Shown: positions 1 to 6,851 of the stretch, piece after piece | How the letters are laid out: every line of letters begins with the position of its first letter | Numbering within the stretch: position 1 is the stretch's first letter | Assembly: GCA_030628445.1 (NCBI GenBank) | Contig: DAOVQV010000025.1 | Coordinates: 1-10,742, forward strand | Origin: Phycisphaerae bacterium | GTDB lineage: Bacteria; Planctomycetota; Phycisphaerae; SM23-33 | Direction: 5' to 3' | Length of the DNA: 10,742 nucleotides | Program-made: the position numbers and the translations under genes | The notes under the pieces: generated by a model | What the model was told of the DNA's origin: nothing | The model's input: only the letters and a program-made list of their open reading frames with translations | Databases searched by the model: none

Positions 1-910
1 CGGATACCTGCTTGTCGATCTCGCCGGCGACCTGCTGTGCCAGTTTTCCCGACGGCGTGGCGAGGATCGCCGAGCCAGGATCGTGCTCCGCCTGCGCCAG
101 CATGTCCGCGGCGACCCACCCCGGACGGACCGTCTCGTCGGCGATGATGAAGACCTCCGACGGCCCGGCGATGCTGTCGATACCGACACGCCCGAAAAGC
201 TGTCTCTTCACCTCCGTGATGAAGGCGCTTCCCGGACCGACGATTTTGTCAACCGGTGGTATGCTGTCAGTCCCAAACGCAGCGGCGGCAAGGCCGGCCA
301 CACCGGAGACACGGTAGACTTCCTTGATTCCCAACTGGTAAGCGAGACCCAACACCATGGGAATGATGTTCCCGCCCTCCGTCGGCGGCGAGATCATGAC
401 TATGTCTTTAACCCCTGCAACTTGTGCCGGAACGACAGTCATCAGTACGGAAGATGGATACGCCGCCTTTCCGCCGGGGACGTATACAGCCACGCGGTCA
501 ATGGGCGTATAACGCACACTTAGCTCGCGGCCGTGACGCTTCACGGCAGGCGGGGCCTTTATCAAGATACTTTCCTGATACCGGCGGATGTTGTCTTTCA
601 CCTTGGATACCAGCTCCAAGAATCCAGGATCATCCCTCTTGAACTGCTGGTACGCTTTGGCGATGTCCTCGGAAGGAACCCGAAGGTCATCCGGCGTGAA
701 TCTGACACCGTGCAGCTTGGCGGTATCTTCAATTACTCGACGGTCGCCGTCTTTCCTGACGCCTTCGATAGTCTCTGACACGACTTGGCGCACATCAATG
801 TCCGCGGAAGTCCCAACAGCAGTAAGCTTACCGCTTCGTAGACATTCCTTCAGCTCGATGACGCGCGGCTCAGATAACGGGTCGCAAGTTTCGATAATCC
901 GTATGCTCAT
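1..910 (-). CDS. hisD: Histidinol dehydrogenase, N-terminal part (cut by window edge)
   Basis: Catalyses the last two steps of histidine synthesis, the NAD-dependent oxidation of L-histidinol to L-histidine, in the cytoplasm. 303 codons are present; family members run to about 430, so roughly a quarter is outside the window. Visible family motifs are VAVYVPGGKAAYPSSVLM in the middle, a GPG..F.TE.KRQ segment, SIAGPSEV.IIAD, and LAQAEHD with Q273 and H276, matching the Gln and His zinc ligands of the E. coli enzyme (known from the family). The other expected zinc ligands lie beyond the edge. The start at 910 is supported by GAGGTG at 915-920, four bases before ATG. The next gene upstream is a tRNA 280 nt away, so hisD begins its own transcript or follows the tRNA. 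No stop or frameshift is seen. Confidence 0.95.
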   Translation of the reverse strand, partial: MSIRIIETCDPLSEPRVIELKECLRSGKLTAVGTSADIDVRQVVSETIEGVRKDGDRRVIEDTAKLHGVRFTPDDLRVPSEDIAKAYQQFKRDDPGFLELVSKVKDNIRRYQESILIKAPPAVKRHGRELSVRYTPIDRVAVYVPGGKAAYPSSVLMTVVPAQVAGVKDIVMISPPTEGGNIIPMVLGLAYQLGIKEVYRVSGVAGLAAAAFGTDSIPPVDKIVGPGSAFITEVKRQLFGRVGIDSIAGPSEVFIIADETVRPGWVAADMLAQAEHDPGSAILATPSGKLAQQVAGEIDKQVS

Positions 911-1008
911 AACGCACCTCAATCTAATTGGGCAAAAGTGCCTTTGCAAACCAATACCAAAGGACAAGGACACAGTTACAGCACAATCGGGATATACGGC
1001 GGGTATTG

Positions 1009-1025
1009 TCGGGCCTTAGGCCCGA
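1009..1025. other. Perfect 7-bp inverted repeat between hisD and tRNA-Val
   Basis: TCGGGCC-TTA-GGCCCGA forms a strong short hairpin about 100 nt upstream of the hisD start and about 165 nt beyond the tRNA 3' end. No T-run follows on either strand, so it is not a classical intrinsic terminator. It could still mark the end of the tRNA transcript or be part of a hisD leader or operator. The rest of 911-1190 shows no convincing gene. Confidence 0.4.
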
Positions 1026-1190
1026 TGGACGTGGGTGCGCGGCACGGACACAAAACGTATTTGTTGCAGTGTCACAATACGGCCTCGATTGTTTTGACGG
1101 AACCACCGACCGAAGGATTATCGCCCGCAGAGGCACACAGGTCAAGGCGATTTCAAACGCCGGAAAGGACGCGGTTGGCGGGTTTGGAAA

Positions 1191-1264
1191 TGGGCGCGGC
1201 AGGACTCGAACCTGCGGCTTCTTCCTTGTAAGGGAAGCGCTCTAGCCAACTGAGCTACGCGCCC
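1191..1264 (-). tRNA. tRNA-Val (anticodon TAC)
   Basis: Folded by eye into a complete 74-nt cloverleaf. The acceptor stem is GGGCGCG with CGCGCCC and discriminator A; the D stem is GCTC with GAGC; the anticodon stem is CTTCC with GGAAG around loop CTTACAA, giving anticodon TAC (reads GUA, valine). The variable loop is five bases, and the T arm is GCAGG, TTCGAGT, CCTGC. All stems are perfectly paired. The CCA tail is not encoded, since TTT follows the discriminator base. A well-spaced promoter lies directly upstream, so it is probably transcribed on its own. Confidence 0.97.
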
Positions 1265-1274
1265 GGCCCCGATG

Positions 1275-1302
1275 AGTATACACGCGATCCGCCAGTCTGC
1301 AA
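1275..1302 (-). promoter_or_regulatory. Sigma-70-like promoter of tRNA-Val
   Basis: On the minus strand, TTGCAG (1297-1302) is followed after 16 bases by TATACT (1275-1280). The expected transcript start falls about four to five bases before the tRNA 5' end at 1264, as is usual for a stable RNA gene with a short leader. Confidence 0.65.
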
Positions 1303-1324
1303 AGCGGACCGGCCGCCGACAGCG

Positions 1325-1448
1325 CAAATCCGAATCTCCACCAAACAAATCCGAAGCACCAATCATCAACAGCTCAGCGGGTCCGAAGCCCGTGTTTGAG
1401 TCGTTGGAATTCGTTTCGAGTTTCGTGCTTGGAATTTCGAGCTTCCTC
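1325..1448. repeat. Degenerate interspersed repeat-like stretch (AT-richer, CAAATCCGAA and GAAACTCGAAA words)
   Basis: This stretch is visibly lower in GC than its surroundings and is built from related short words. CAAATCCGAA occurs twice on the plus strand at its left end. On the minus strand the right end reads GAAATTCCAAGCACGAAAC, then CTCGAAACGAATTCC. Translated, it gives the low-complexity strings (SKHETRN, FVSSFVLGISS) that I associate with dispersed repeats in planctomycete and related environmental genomes. It lies between the tRNA promoter and the 3' end of the DUF962-like gene and contains no gene. Copy number cannot be judged from one window. Confidence 0.45.
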
Positions 1449-1455
1449 CCTCCCG

Positions 1456-1707
1456 CTACGGGGGGGGTTCTCTCCTGCCCAGGAGGCGCTGCAGCAATAT
1501 CCGCTCGCCGGAGCGGTTTCCCTCCACGAGATGCCCGGCGAATTGAAGCACGTAACCACCGACGAACAGCCCCACCGCCAGCAGGAACCTGCCCAAGATG
1601 AGCATAAGCGGGGCCGCGATGAAGCAGGCCGGTATACCAAGCATGTGCAGCCAGAAGTTCATCCGGTTGCGGTGACGCCTTGACCATTTCGCTATGGGGT
1701 TTGACAT
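1456..1707 (-). CDS. Small Mpo1/DUF962-like membrane protein
   Basis: An 83-residue protein with the core pattern of the DUF962/Mpo1 family: RNRMNFWLHMLGIP (14-26), a hydrophobic hairpin (about 27-57), then GYVLQFAGHLVEGNR (51-65). Conserved H21, H59 and E62 match the polar residues around which the family is built. Yeast Mpo1 is an Fe(II)-dependent dioxygenase of 2-hydroxy fatty acid oxidation; whether this short bacterial form has that activity is inference. It is shorter than yeast Mpo1. The start at 1707 is preceded by GGTGAGG in the 15-nt gap after mlaE, so it is probably co-transcribed with mlaE and tilS. The last codons run through a G8 tract (1460-1467), and the repeat-like stretch starts just past the stop. 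Confidence 0.75.
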   Translation of the reverse strand: MSNPIAKWSRRHRNRMNFWLHMLGIPACFIAAPLMLILGRFLLAVGLFVGGYVLQFAGHLVEGNRSGERILLQRLLGRREPPP

Positions 1708-1722
1708 ATCCTCACCGACAGA

Positions 1723-2541
1723 TCAAAGAAGCTGCTTTACTCCGTAGAGGAAATCTCTGCCCGCGTTAAGCAGCATCCCCAGGAAGAGATTCAGTGCGAG
1801 GATCGCCATGCAGCTGGCGACGAAGCTTTCGGTGCACGCCCGGCCCACACCGGCGGCACCGGGAGGGCAGCGAAAGCCCTTGTAACAGCAGATCAGGCTC
1901 ATGACGGCGCCGAAGAAGACGCTTTTGACCGGCCCGTAGAAGATATCAAGGCTCTCCACCTGCTGGGTGGCGAGGCGCCAGAACTGATCGGGGTTTATCC
2001 CGTAGACGTGAACGCTGACGGTGTATCCGCCGATGATGCCCATGAAGTCGGCGTAGACAACCAGCACGGGAATCAGCAGCACGCACGCCAGGAAACGCGG
2101 GACGACCAGCACCCGAATCGGATCGGCGCCCATCGCCCGCAGGGCGTCGATCTGCTCGGTCACTCGCATGGTCCCCAGCTCCGCGGTAAGCCCCCCGCCT
2201 ACCCGCCCGGCGAGCATCAGCCCCGCCAGGACCGGCCCCAGCTCCCGCAGGACCGAAAGGATAACCACCGTGCCCATCACGTCGTCGCGGCCGATCCCCT
2301 TCAGCTGCGTTACCGTCTGGACGGCAAGGACGGCGCCGACGAACGCGCCGGTGATCATTACCACCATAAGGCTCTGCGTCCCGATGACGTACATCTGCGG
2401 GAACAGCAGGCGCAGGTTTCGCCAGCGGGCCGTACCTTCAAACATCCACGAGAATGTCCGCCCGCAGAACCGGCAGAAATCGCCGAAGTCGGCGACCCGC
2501 TGGATCGTCCGCTGCCCGATATCCGCCACCACATCCGCCAT
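1723..2541 (-). CDS. mlaE: MlaE-family ABC transporter permease
   Basis: A 272-residue inner-membrane permease of the MlaE/Ttg2B/YrbE type, which in Mla systems moves phospholipids between the membranes with an MlaF ATPase and an MCE (MlaD) protein. The diagnostic central stretch is intact: GAFVGAVLAVQ, then LRELGPVLAGLMLAGRVGGG, then AELGTMRVTEQIDALRAMGADP and LVVPR. It is followed by hydrophobic segments and the C-terminal GAAGVGRACTESFV region. Length fits the family (about 260). AAGGA (2548-2552) stands six bases before the ATG. It lies 139 nt downstream of tilS and 15 nt upstream of the DUF962-like gene. No MlaF or MlaD gene is in the window, so its partners must be encoded elsewhere. 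Confidence 0.93.
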   Translation of the reverse strand: MADVVADIGQRTIQRVADFGDFCRFCGRTFSWMFEGTARWRNLRLLFPQMYVIGTQSLMVVMITGAFVGAVLAVQTVTQLKGIGRDDVMGTVVILSVLRELGPVLAGLMLAGRVGGGLTAELGTMRVTEQIDALRAMGADPIRVLVVPRFLACVLLIPVLVVYADFMGIIGGYTVSVHVYGINPDQFWRLATQQVESLDIFYGPVKSVFFGAVMSLICCYKGFRCPPGAAGVGRACTESFVASCMAILALNLFLGMLLNAGRDFLYGVKQLL

Positions 2542-2680
2542 TGTTTGTCCTTACCGAAGCGCCGCGCAAGAACTTCTACCCTCCCGCAGCGCCGGGGTCA
2601 ACTACTCTTCGCCCCGCCGGACGGTCCGCAGGCAAACCGCACCGCTGGCCGCACATAACTTCGGTCCGCAGGGCGACGCT

Positions 2681-4132
2681 TCAATCCGATTCGATTGTCA
2701 TCCGCAGCACGCGGCGCGTCCGGCCGGTAATCTTGACCCGCTCGTCGATGCGAAGCGGCGCAAGATAAACGATTCCCAGCTCGTCGCAGATGCAGCGGAC
2801 CCGGGGCCGGCGCGGGCGGGGAAGTTTAGCGTTCGTCAGGAAATCGCTGACGCTCTGGGTCCCCGGCGACCCGAGCGGGCGGAATACATCGCCGTCGCGC
2901 CGAGGGCGACAGATAAGCGATCCGCGGATCTGGGCGGCGTCGAGCCATTCCCGGCGGCCGCGAGGACTCTTGCAGTGGGCTGCGAACGCGCCGCCGTCCA
3001 TTGCAATCAGCTCGCAGATCACCTCCCGCCCGTCGGACAGAGCCGTCCGGCCCGGGCACGCCAACTCGACGACCTCGCCCGGCGGGGGCGTATCTTCGCA
3101 GCTGCGCTGCAAGATGAGCTGACCGCCCCGGCGGCGGGCCTCAAAGGACCCGCTCAAACTCACCGCCCCATCTGCTTCGCCCGTCAGCAGCCTATCCAGC
3201 TCATCGAACCGCTGGGCCCCAACCGACCGCATCGGGACGCCCGCGGCCTCCATCGCCGCCCGCAGTGCGTATGTCCGGACCGCGGCGGGCTCGGCGGCCA
3301 GCAGGGAACAGTCCAAGGTAATTTGCCCCGCCTGGGGAACCGGCGTGCGGGCCCGGGATCGCATCAGCGCGTCGGCCGCCAGGGGTTCGATCAGCTGCTC
3401 GACCTGCGCGGCCGCGGCGGCGAGGCGAAGCAGCGCCTCATCGGTCCGCAGGTTGACCCGCTCGCGCAGCAGCGGGAGCAGCTCATGGCGGATGAAGTTG
3501 CGCCGGTAGCTAACGTCGAGGTTGCTCGTATCGGTTCGCCAGGTGAGGCCCGACGAGCGACAATACAGCTCGATATCCTTCCGCCAACACCCAAGCAGCG
3601 GGCGGACCAACATCGCATCGCACCCGCGCAGGGCCCGCACCGGCGGAATCCCCCCCAAACCGCGAATGTGCGTCCCGCGCACGATACGATAGAGAATGGT
3701 CTCGACGTTGTCGTCCGCGTTATGCCCGACGGCGACGCGGGCGGCCTTGACCTTGGCGGCGACTTCGGCGAGGAACTCGTACCGAACTGTTCGTGCGGCC
3801 TGCTCGATCCCTTCGCCGCTGGTACGCGCCTCCGCGGCGACGTCGCGGTCGCCCACAATGCACGGTAAGTCCCATCGCCCCGCAAGCTCGCCGACAAAGG
3901 CGGCGTCGGCCTTGGAATCCGCACGCAGGCGGTGGTCCAGATGAGCCACGGTCAGGCCCAGATCGCGCCCGCGCCGAGAAAGCTCCACCATCGCCCCCAA
4001 CATCGCGACGCTGTCGGCCCCGCCGGAGACACCCACCACCACCGACGCACCAGCCGGAAACATGGAGTGCGTCTCGGCGAATCGCTCGACCGCATCGACG
4101 AAAACCCGGGGTTTCTCGCCACTTGCGCCCAT
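2681..4132 (-). CDS. tilS: tRNA(Ile)-lysidine synthase TilS
   Basis: Converts C34 of the tRNA-Ile CAU anticodon to lysidine using ATP and lysine, so that the tRNA reads AUA; an essential cytoplasmic enzyme in most bacteria. The 483 residues carry the PP-loop SGGADS (36-41), then LTVAHLDHRLR, GIEQAARTVRYEFL, VAVGHNADDNVETILYRIVRG, a RPLLG segment and TDTSNLDVSYRRNFIRHELLPLL. These are the expected TilS N-terminal motifs in order. The C-terminal part ends with a TilS_C-type domain (RPRRDGDVFRPLG, then SVSDFLTNAKLPRPRR). AAGGA stands seven bases before the ATG. It is transcribed divergently from the membrane protein gene at 4203, probably as the first gene of a tilS-mlaE-DUF962 unit. Confidence 0.95.
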   Translation of the reverse strand: MGASGEKPRVFVDAVERFAETHSMFPAGASVVVGVSGGADSVAMLGAMVELSRRGRDLGLTVAHLDHRLRADSKADAAFVGELAGRWDLPCIVGDRDVAAEARTSGEGIEQAARTVRYEFLAEVAAKVKAARVAVGHNADDNVETILYRIVRGTHIRGLGGIPPVRALRGCDAMLVRPLLGCWRKDIELYCRSSGLTWRTDTSNLDVSYRRNFIRHELLPLLRERVNLRTDEALLRLAAAAAQVEQLIEPLAADALMRSRARTPVPQAGQITLDCSLLAAEPAAVRTYALRAAMEAAGVPMRSVGAQRFDELDRLLTGEADGAVSLSGSFEARRRGGQLILQRSCEDTPPPGEVVELACPGRTALSDGREVICELIAMDGGAFAAHCKSPRGRREWLDAAQIRGSLICRPRRDGDVFRPLGSPGTQSVSDFLTNAKLPRPRRPRVRCICDELGIVYLAPLRIDERVKITGRTRRVLRMTIESD

Positions 4133-4142
4133 AAGCTGGTCC

Positions 4143-4170
4143 TTGCCTACACCTTCGGCGCGCGTATACT
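4143..4170 (+). promoter_or_regulatory. Sigma-70-like promoter of the membrane protein gene
   Basis: TTGCCT (4143-4148) is followed after 16 bases by TATACT (4165-4170), about 32 nt before the ATG at 4203. The -10 sequence and spacing are the same as in the tRNA-Val promoter. A TAGTAT on the opposite strand overlaps the -10, so the tilS promoter may sit back to back here, but no clear -35 was found for it. Confidence 0.5.
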
Positions 4171-4202
4171 ATCAGCTTTTCCCATCCAGCGAAACGGACC
4201 CG

Positions 4203-5882
4203 ATGAGACCGGTCCCGCGAAAACAACATCTTTTGGCGGCGTTGATACTCCTGGCCGTGGCGGCGGGGTTGGGATATCAGGGGTTTCTCGATACCCGCCT
4301 AAGCGCCTCACAGATGCACATCGCATCCGTCGCCCTGAAGCGCCATCAGCCCGAGCTGTTCGTGCACGATCCGCTGTTGGGGAAGGCGGGGCTATGGCAG
4401 TTCTACACCCCGGCGTTCCAGGGCGTGCTCGAGCAGGTGCTGGTGCCGTCGGGGTATGAGGACCTGACTTTACCGTTCAGGTTGCTGACCGGGTTCGTGG
4501 TGCTGATATACCTGTGCGGGATGTACGTCCTCTTATACCACCAGTGCAAGAGCTGGGCGGCGTCGGCGTTCGTCTCCGTGCTCAGTTGCAGGATAATGTG
4601 GACCTTGGGCTGGTCGTACTGGGGAGCGGGGTCGCTGGGGTCGATGACGCCATCGACCATCGCCCAGGCGATGGTCCCGTTGATCGTCCTTTCCTACCTG
4701 CGTTACGAGAGGCAGTGGCGGGTGCTGTTGGTGTTCGCCTTTATCGGTGCGTGCGGGAACCTGCATCTGGTGACGGCGATGAACCTGACGCTTGTGCTGC
4801 TGGGCGTGTATCTGGGATCCCGCAGGTTCCGCCCCTCGAGCTGGGCGCCGGCGCTGGGGTGCGGGGCGTGCGCCCTGCTGGGCGCGGCGCCGTTTGTGTC
4901 GTTCTACTTTGCGACGCGGGCGGGCCTGGCGCCGCCGGGGGCACAGACTTCAGCGCTGGCCGTCACCGAAGCACTGCAAACCGCCGGGCTGGACGTCCTG
5001 TACCCGACACTATTCAAGCCGCTTCTTGAATGGGGCCCGTGGGCCGGGCTGCTGGCGATACCGGCCGTTGCGGTCCTGGGGCGAATCGAGCGTTTCCGCC
5101 TGCGCAACGCGGGCGTGTGGGTGTGGTTTCTGATAAGCGGGGTCGTGGTGGCCTTCGCCCTCCAGGGGGCCAGCCAGTTGATCGGAACTCTTTCAGCCAA
5201 GGCGCCGCCGGCGATCGATTTCGCCAACGCCGCGAGCCTGCTTATGCTCCCGCTTTACGTGCTTCTGGCCCAAGGGCTGACGAACCTGTTCCGCCTGATC
5301 CACCACAAGGGCCCGCGGACCGCCCTGCGATGGGCGTGCGCGGCGTTGATGGGCGTTTGGTTGGTCCCCTCCGACAACTTGCGGTTTGTGCGGCACCGCG
5401 TGTACGACGTGGCGACCGCATTCATGGACGAGGCCGACAAACCACGCAACATCCAAAGGCACCGTCGCCGCAGGCGGCGGCGGGTGGAGCTGGCCGAAAT
5501 AGCCAACTGGGCCCGCACCAATACCGAAATCGGCGCGGTCTTCCTGACCGACAGCATAGAATTCCGTATGCTGTCGCGCAGGGCGATCGTCGCCAGCGAA
5601 GACGACGTCAAATACGTCTACTACATGGCCCCATGGTCTCTGGAGGCATGGTTGGGACGGGTGAATCAGTTATCGGCCCTGCTGCATCCTCCCGGCGGGA
5701 GGCCCGATCCGGCGGCGATAAAGCAGTTCGTCGGCGAGTTGGCCCAAGAAGACCAATTCGCATCGGTGAGCAGTTGGTACGTTATCCTCCCGACCACGGT
5801 TGCGCCAACCCAGACCGGTATGCTTGAGGCGGTGGAATCTCAGGCCTGGGGCGCGGCCTATCATCTGTACAAGGTCCGTTGA
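4203..5882 (+). CDS. Multi-spanning membrane protein of unknown function
   Basis: A 559-residue protein with a first membrane segment at about 9-27, a long extracytoplasmic-looking stretch, then many hydrophobic segments up to about residue 400. An arginine-rich cluster (R419-H420-R421 to R427) precedes a soluble C-terminal part of about 130 residues, with the stretch ELAEIANWARTNTEIGAVFL and an FR.LSRRAIV segment. The layout resembles GT-C-like or DUF6798-type planctomycete membrane proteins, but I cannot name a substrate or reaction. An in-frame ATG exists at 4062, but it would overlap the tilS start region and sit upstream of the promoter at 4143-4170. I therefore chose 4203, where residues MRPVPRK lead into the first membrane segment. 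Its ribosome binding site is weak (GGA about five bases upstream). Confidence 0.85.
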   Translation: MRPVPRKQHLLAALILLAVAAGLGYQGFLDTRLSASQMHIASVALKRHQPELFVHDPLLGKAGLWQFYTPAFQGVLEQVLVPSGYEDLTLPFRLLTGFVVLIYLCGMYVLLYHQCKSWAASAFVSVLSCRIMWTLGWSYWGAGSLGSMTPSTIAQAMVPLIVLSYLRYERQWRVLLVFAFIGACGNLHLVTAMNLTLVLLGVYLGSRRFRPSSWAPALGCGACALLGAAPFVSFYFATRAGLAPPGAQTSALAVTEALQTAGLDVLYPTLFKPLLEWGPWAGLLAIPAVAVLGRIERFRLRNAGVWVWFLISGVVVAFALQGASQLIGTLSAKAPPAIDFANAASLLMLPLYVLLAQGLTNLFRLIHHKGPRTALRWACAALMGVWLVPSDNLRFVRHRVYDVATAFMDEADKPRNIQRHRRRRRRRVELAEIANWARTNTEIGAVFLTDSIEFRMLSRRAIVASEDDVKYVYYMAPWSLEAWLGRVNQLSALLHPPGGRPDPAAIKQFVGELAQEDQFASVSSWYVILPTTVAPTQTGMLEAVESQAWGAAYHLYKVR

Positions 5883-5904
5883 CGTAGAAAGTGAACCCGG
5901 CTAT

Positions 5905-5936
5905 AAGGTGACGGGGCAAAAGACCCCGTAAGCCTT
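5905..5936 (+). other. Hairpin between the membrane protein and lipoprotein genes
   Basis: ACGGGG-CAAAAGA-CCCCGT (5911-5929) is a six-pair stem with a seven-base loop. It is extended by AAGG (5905-5908) pairing with CCTT (5933-5936), or alternatively GGCT (5899-5902) with AGCC (5931-5934). It lies 22 nt after one stop and 30 nt before the next start. Only a weak T content follows, so it is either an imperfect terminator or a leader hairpin of the lipoprotein gene. Confidence 0.45.
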
Positions 5937-5966
5937 GTCCGCCACATGAATCAGGAAGGAGATCAA

Positions 5967-6512
5967 ATGCGAACGATTACAGTTTCGATCATACTGCTGG
6001 GACTGGTGGGTGTCCTTTCCGGGTGCTTCACGGCGATCAAAGAAGGCGTCGGCGTGGCCCGAGGCGCCAAGGGAGTTTACGCCCCGGTCCAGCCCATAGC
6101 GGCCAGCACCGAGGCCCGTCCGCTGGGCACCTACAGGCGGTTCGAACTGGGCACGATCACGGACGATTTCGGCGGGAAGACACCGAGTCAGTTCTTACCC
6201 CTGCTGCGCCAGGCGTTCGCCGAGCAGCTCGCCGACAGCGACCTGCCCAACTCGCCCGGCGGAAAGACGCTCCTGATTCGCGGAAAGATACTGCACTACG
6301 AAAGCGAAGATATGGTCGGTGCAGCAGTTGGCCCGCTGGAGCAAATCGTAGTCCGCGCGGAACTGGTGGACAAGGGTACAGGTCAGGTCTTGGGCACGGC
6401 CAACTGCATCGGGCGGACCACGGAACGCGTCAACCTGGGCGTCGCCAAAAAGGCCGACGGGCTCGCCAAGGCGTTCATCTCGTGGATCGAATCCCGATAC
6501 CCTTTACCCTAA
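5967..6512 (+). CDS. Lipoprotein, possibly DUF4410-like
   Basis: A 181-residue secreted lipoprotein. The N-terminus has a short charged region, a hydrophobic stretch and the lipobox LSGC with Cys20. The mature part contains LGTYRRFELGTITDDFGG, LPLLRQAFAEQLADSDLP and GGKTLLIRGKILHYE, then a beta-rich VVRAELVDKGTGQVLGTANC stretch and the C-terminal ADGLAKAFISWIESRYP. This pattern resembles DUF4410-type envelope lipoproteins; the similarity is from memory and no function follows. The start at 5967 was chosen over the in-frame ATG at 5946 because GGAAGGAG ends just five bases before it and gives a clean signal peptide. It may be co-transcribed with the membrane protein upstream, though a hairpin separates them. 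Confidence 0.85.
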   Translation: MRTITVSIILLGLVGVLSGCFTAIKEGVGVARGAKGVYAPVQPIAASTEARPLGTYRRFELGTITDDFGGKTPSQFLPLLRQAFAEQLADSDLPNSPGGKTLLIRGKILHYESEDMVGAAVGPLEQIVVRAELVDKGTGQVLGTANCIGRTTERVNLGVAKKADGLAKAFISWIESRYPLP

Positions 6513-6571
6513 CCGTCCGCGCCGCCCCGAGGGACCCGGACCAATCCGCCCATGAGCAGCTCAAGTAAACC

Positions 6572-6663
6572 GGGCCTCCTGGCCGATGAGAATAGTCTGG
6601 GACAAGTTCGTTCCGCCCCCAGGTACCGGCGAGATGATTCGTGCCCGAACAGGCCAGGAGCCC
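6572..6663 (+). promoter_or_regulatory. Structured mRNA leader that can hide a Shine-Dalgarno (candidate cis-regulatory RNA)
   Basis: GGGCCTCCTGGCC (6572-6584) is complementary to GGCCAGGAGCCC (6652-6663) apart from one bulged base. The right arm contains AGGAG (6656-6660), the best ribosome binding site for the GTG at 6669. Inside the closing stem two hairpins can form: GGGAC (6599-6603) with GUUCC (6610-6614) around loop AAGUUC, and GGUAC (6622-6626) with GUGCC (6641-6645). GUUC of the first loop (6606-6609) can pair with GAAC at 6647-6650, a pseudoknot next to the closing stem. I do not recognise it as a known riboswitch class. An open reading frame starting at ATG 6552 crosses it, so it could alternatively be coding. 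Confidence 0.45.
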
Positions 6664-6668
6664 AACCC

Positions 6669-6851
6669 GTGTGCCCATTCGTAAACAGTGACGATCGGCG
6701 TTGCTCGACGCACCTGACACTGGAGAACATCGCCATCGCCTTGGCGCATTGTGCGAACCGCTACACGGACTGCCCCATATTCCACGAGCTGCTCGCGGAA
6801 GAAAGGGCCCATGCCCCCCAGCAGGTTCCCGACACAGCCGCCGCAAGTTGA
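6669..6851 (+). CDS. Small four-cysteine protein of unknown function
   Basis: A 60-residue protein with C2, C12, C28 and C35 in the pattern CPF..SDDRRC, then a helix-like LENIAIALAHCANRYTDCPIF. This arrangement resembles small planctomycete proteins that probably bind a metal or an iron-sulfur cluster (inference); no enzyme is implied. I chose the GTG at 6669 because AGGAG lies eight bases upstream and all recognisable sequence follows it. The in-frame ATG at 6552 would add 39 low-complexity residues, has no good ribosome binding site, and would translate the structured leader. The 3' end overlaps the xerD start by 41 nt, which suggests translational coupling. Confidence 0.65.
   Translation: MCPFVNSDDRRCSTHLTLENIAIALAHCANRYTDCPIFHELLAEERAHAPQQVPDTAAAS

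Noticed and set aside
924..1145. 73-aa minus-strand frame between hisD and the tRNA
   Set aside because: It has no domain or convincing ribosome binding site, and it covers the 1009-1025 hairpin.
1142..1687. 181-aa minus-strand reading frame
   Set aside because: It reads straight through the tRNA-Val gene and the repeat-like stretch, and overlaps the DUF962-like gene in another frame.
2168..3868. 566-aa plus-strand reading frame
   Set aside because: It is antisense to mlaE and tilS, both of which have clear family motifs; long open antisense frames are expected in GC-rich DNA.
5899..5940. Resemblance of GGGGCAAA and GTAAGCC to parts of the cyclic-di-GMP-I (GEMM) riboswitch
   Set aside because: The element is about 40 nt, lacks the second stem and the conserved core layout, so the match is superficial.
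6552..6668. In-frame N-terminal extension of the four-cysteine protein from ATG 6552
   Set aside because: It is low-complexity, has no good ribosome binding site, and runs through a structured region; the GTG at 6669 has AGGAG at proper spacing. Kept as an alternative only.
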